This document shows positions 61,843 through 64,000 of a DNA stretch of 64,000 nt, piece after piece; position 1 is the stretch's first letter; each line of letters opens with the position of its first letter. Made by a program: the position numbers and the translations under genes. Origin of the DNA: Ooceraea biroi (lineage: Eukaryota; Arthropoda; Insecta; Hymenoptera; Formicidae); the NCBI RefSeq assembly GCF_003672135.1, contig NC_039514.1:6453287-6517286 (forward strand), read 5' to 3'. Under the pieces are notes generated by a model. That model searched no databases and had not been told where the DNA came from. It saw only the letters and a list, made by a program, of their open reading frames with translations.

Positions 61843-63164
61843 AAGGTTCATCAACTAGAAGATCATCGTAAGAGAGCAACTTCGATTAATTAGATTATTG
61901 ATATAACATCTCTTTTAAGATAAGGATTAGTAATATCTGACACTAATAGCGCAGTTGATTAAGTTGAAAATGTACAATTTGTTATTTTTCTAAACGTGTA
62001 CTAAAAAGTATTAATAATAATGATATAAACGTTACTTAAAAATCGATATTATTTTAAATCAATTCACTCTATGCAGACGCACTTCTCTGTATGTTAATAT
62101 TGTCAATAGTCAACTACAACTAAATTGCTGCGAATAGCTCGTTTTGTGTAACACAGTTCGCAGAAGTCATTTAACACCACTCGACGATCAAGTTCGTCGC
62201 AACAGCGAGAGTTTTGAGCGTGCACAATCGCGATATATCGGTCACCCCGTTCGGACTCGTAATTATCGCCCCAGTTGCACCTTGGCCAGCGCAGATACTC
62301 TGCGATAAAATCCAAGGGTGTCCAAAGGCGAAGAGATATATTAGGCCCTCCTCGTTTTCCTCCGTAAATCGATTACGGCGAACGTGACGATTTGATAGTC
62401 GATATCGAACACCGACACCCTCGCTCGCTCACTGAATTCATCTCGGAACGGGGCGAGACATTCCGATCTCTCAATTTCTGACAGCGGCAAAAATTCCTTC
62501 GGGGGAAAAAGAAAGAAAAAGAGAGACCGACGGAATCGTCAATGAACATACATGCATTCGCCGTCTCCTCTCCCCGGGGAGAGAAATACACGGCGACTGA
62601 CTCTCCGTGCCCTCGATCGAGCGCCGAGCAGCGCCGCGACGCCGCCGTCGTCGTCGGAGCAGCCGTGTCGCGCGCAGCTGCGGACGTCCGCGTCGCCGCC
62701 GCCGTCGATCCGCCGCTTCGGCGTTCAGTGAACGAGACGGCGCGATTTCGAGCGGGGGTCCTCGACGCGGCATCGCAAAGACCGCTCGGTCGGGGCGGCG
62801 AACGCGCGGAGGTTGGATGTGACCCTCGCCGCCGCCGCTGTCGACGTCGGCGGTATCCTCGCACGTTCAACGCTGGTGCGCGAGTGCACACGACCGAGTA
62901 CACAGCCGGAGGCTGAATTGTGCGTTTTATCTACATCACACATACATATACACATACAGATACACACACGCAAAGAGCGACAAGATTGCAGCACGACGAG
63001 CGCAACGCAAGACGCATCTCCAGGGCATCGAGGGTGAGAGAGTGCACCGAGGGAGTTGGTCAGGCAGACGGGCGGGCGGGAGGGGGGGAGGGTAGGCGAC
63101 GGGGGAAGGATGTCGATGCGCCGTCGGTGGTCGGTTTCGGGGGTTGACTCGCGCCGCGGGGGCG
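61843..63164. other. Intergenic region and GC-rich 5' flank of the last gene
   Basis: From 61843 to about 62400 the sequence is AT-rich with no gene. From about 62560 to 63164 it becomes very CpG-rich with CGCCG repeats, open in several frames on both strands, as expected of a CpG-rich promoter and 5' UTR. Arg-rich open frames here are not credible proteins. The transcription start cannot be placed. Confidence 0.5.
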
Positions 63165-63474
63165 ATGAGCGCATTTCCCTCCGTCCTGAGACTGACCTGC
63201 TGCTGCTGCCGCCGCCACCGCCGTTGCTGCTGGCCCCTGCTGACCTGCCTCATCATCATCGTCGTCCTGATACCTGCGCTCTGCACTACCAGCGACACGC
63301 CGCGGCAGGTGGTGCGCCGGATCATCCGCGAACGGCCTGTAGAAGGTGATGATGATACGCTGGGGCACCGGTCGACCTACCTCGGCGACGACGTCGACGT
63401 CGTCTATGACGACGAGCAGGTGCCTGCCGAGGATGACGACCCCGACGACTGGTTCCAGAGAAACATCACCGCGG
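63165..63474 (+). CDS. First coding exon of an unrecognised secreted or membrane protein (partial)
   Basis: ATG at 63165 begins a frame of 103 codons ending at a GTGAGT donor (63475), and the gene continues beyond the window. The N-terminus has a Cys/Arg-rich start (CCCCRRHRRCC) and then a strongly hydrophobic helix (LLTCLIIIVVLIPAL), a signal peptide or signal anchor. After it come a basic segment (VVRRIIRERP) and an acidic Asp-rich region (GDDVDVVYDDEQ, EDDDPDDW). NIT is a possible N-glycosylation site near the end. I do not recognise the family. The frame is also open back to 63144, but that stretch has no ATG. Confidence 0.65.
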
Positions 63475-64000
63475 GTGAGTGGTTCAGGATCTCGTTATGC
63501 TCATGGCGATGGAGATGGAGATGGGATAATAGTTGTGCGTTTATTTGGGAATGGCTGAAATAGTGAATTTCTGGCTCGTTTCGCTAGTTATATCTGGTGA
63601 ACGAAACGTGTGATAGCGAACCATCAAATAGTTCAATGAACCAAGAGCGTAAAGAATATTTTTATCGAATCGACGAGTAGATTTTAGTTGCGGATTGTTG
63701 AAAAATTCACTGTGCGAGAGAATTGAAAAAGATCATTTCTGAGATGAAGATGACGCCGATGACCACCGTAGTCCTGAGAAGCCTAGAAGCTTCGAGGACC
63801 AACGTAGGATAATTTGATGATGGCGTTGTGATGTGGTAATTCGTTACCTAGGTGATGCCGAGTGAAGACGAGGATCGTTTCCGAGTTGCCGAGGAGTAAC
63901 ATCGTCAACGGATAAATTGATTATCTTGTTTAAAATTTAAGAGAGACCGTTATGTGCGCAGTGAAAATGATAAAAAGATTGCTATTTAATTAGATACAAT
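63475..64000 (+). other. Intron 1 of the last gene, to the window edge
   Basis: Begins GTGAGT. There is no acceptor followed by a credible exon before the window ends. Confidence 0.6.

Noticed and set aside
62373..62903. Arg-rich open frames on both strands before the last gene
   Set aside because: Produced by CGCCG-rich promoter-like DNA; open in several frames at once.

Overview
This is a eukaryotic, insect genomic window, most likely from a hymenopteran and possibly an ant. The evidence is small exons with GT-AG introns, insect-type Nimrod receptors, mariner transposons, and CpG-rich flanks alternating with AT-rich introns. The species cannot be named from the sequence. All recognised host genes lie on the + strand.

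Layout. Positions 1-9.9 kb hold no recognisable host exon, but do hold a 1.88-kb palindromic Tc1/mariner-type fold-back element (177-2052) and a short minisatellite (about 6.74-7.03 kb). Positions 9.92-14.17 kb carry the last two exons of an angiotensin-converting-enzyme-like peptidase (Ance-3-like). The rest of that gene must lie upstream, probably outside the window. Positions 14.2-27.9 kb are intergenic, with nothing convincing. Positions 27.9-47.65 kb are one nine-exon gene for NimA, an EMI + NIM + EGF single-pass receptor. Its introns hold two inverted copies of a mariner-related element, a third mariner with intact ends, and a small hairpin element. Positions 50.1-53.7 kb encode a secreted NimB with about 17 NIM repeats, several nearly identical at DNA level. 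Positions 54.6-58.5 kb and 59.1-61.8 kb encode two paralogous transmembrane NimC receptors. At 63.2 kb the first exon of an unrecognised secreted or membrane protein begins and runs off the window.

Together this is the insect Nimrod cluster: Ance-3, NimA, NimB and two NimC genes in tandem. Nimrod proteins are blood-cell phagocytosis and recognition receptors or secreted binding proteins. NimA is related to Draper/MEGF10. The linkage of an Ance gene to Nimrod genes is a known feature of insect genomes. The gene models were built by hand, by joining phase-compatible splice sites; each yields a continuous frame ending in a stop. The least usual findings are the palindrome-within-palindrome element, the inverted transposon copies that share loss of the first catalytic Asp and flank NimA exons 2-8, a shared five-cysteine juxtamembrane module in the two NimC proteins, a Src-SH2-like YDEI motif in the NimA tail, and possible alternative tails in the second NimC.
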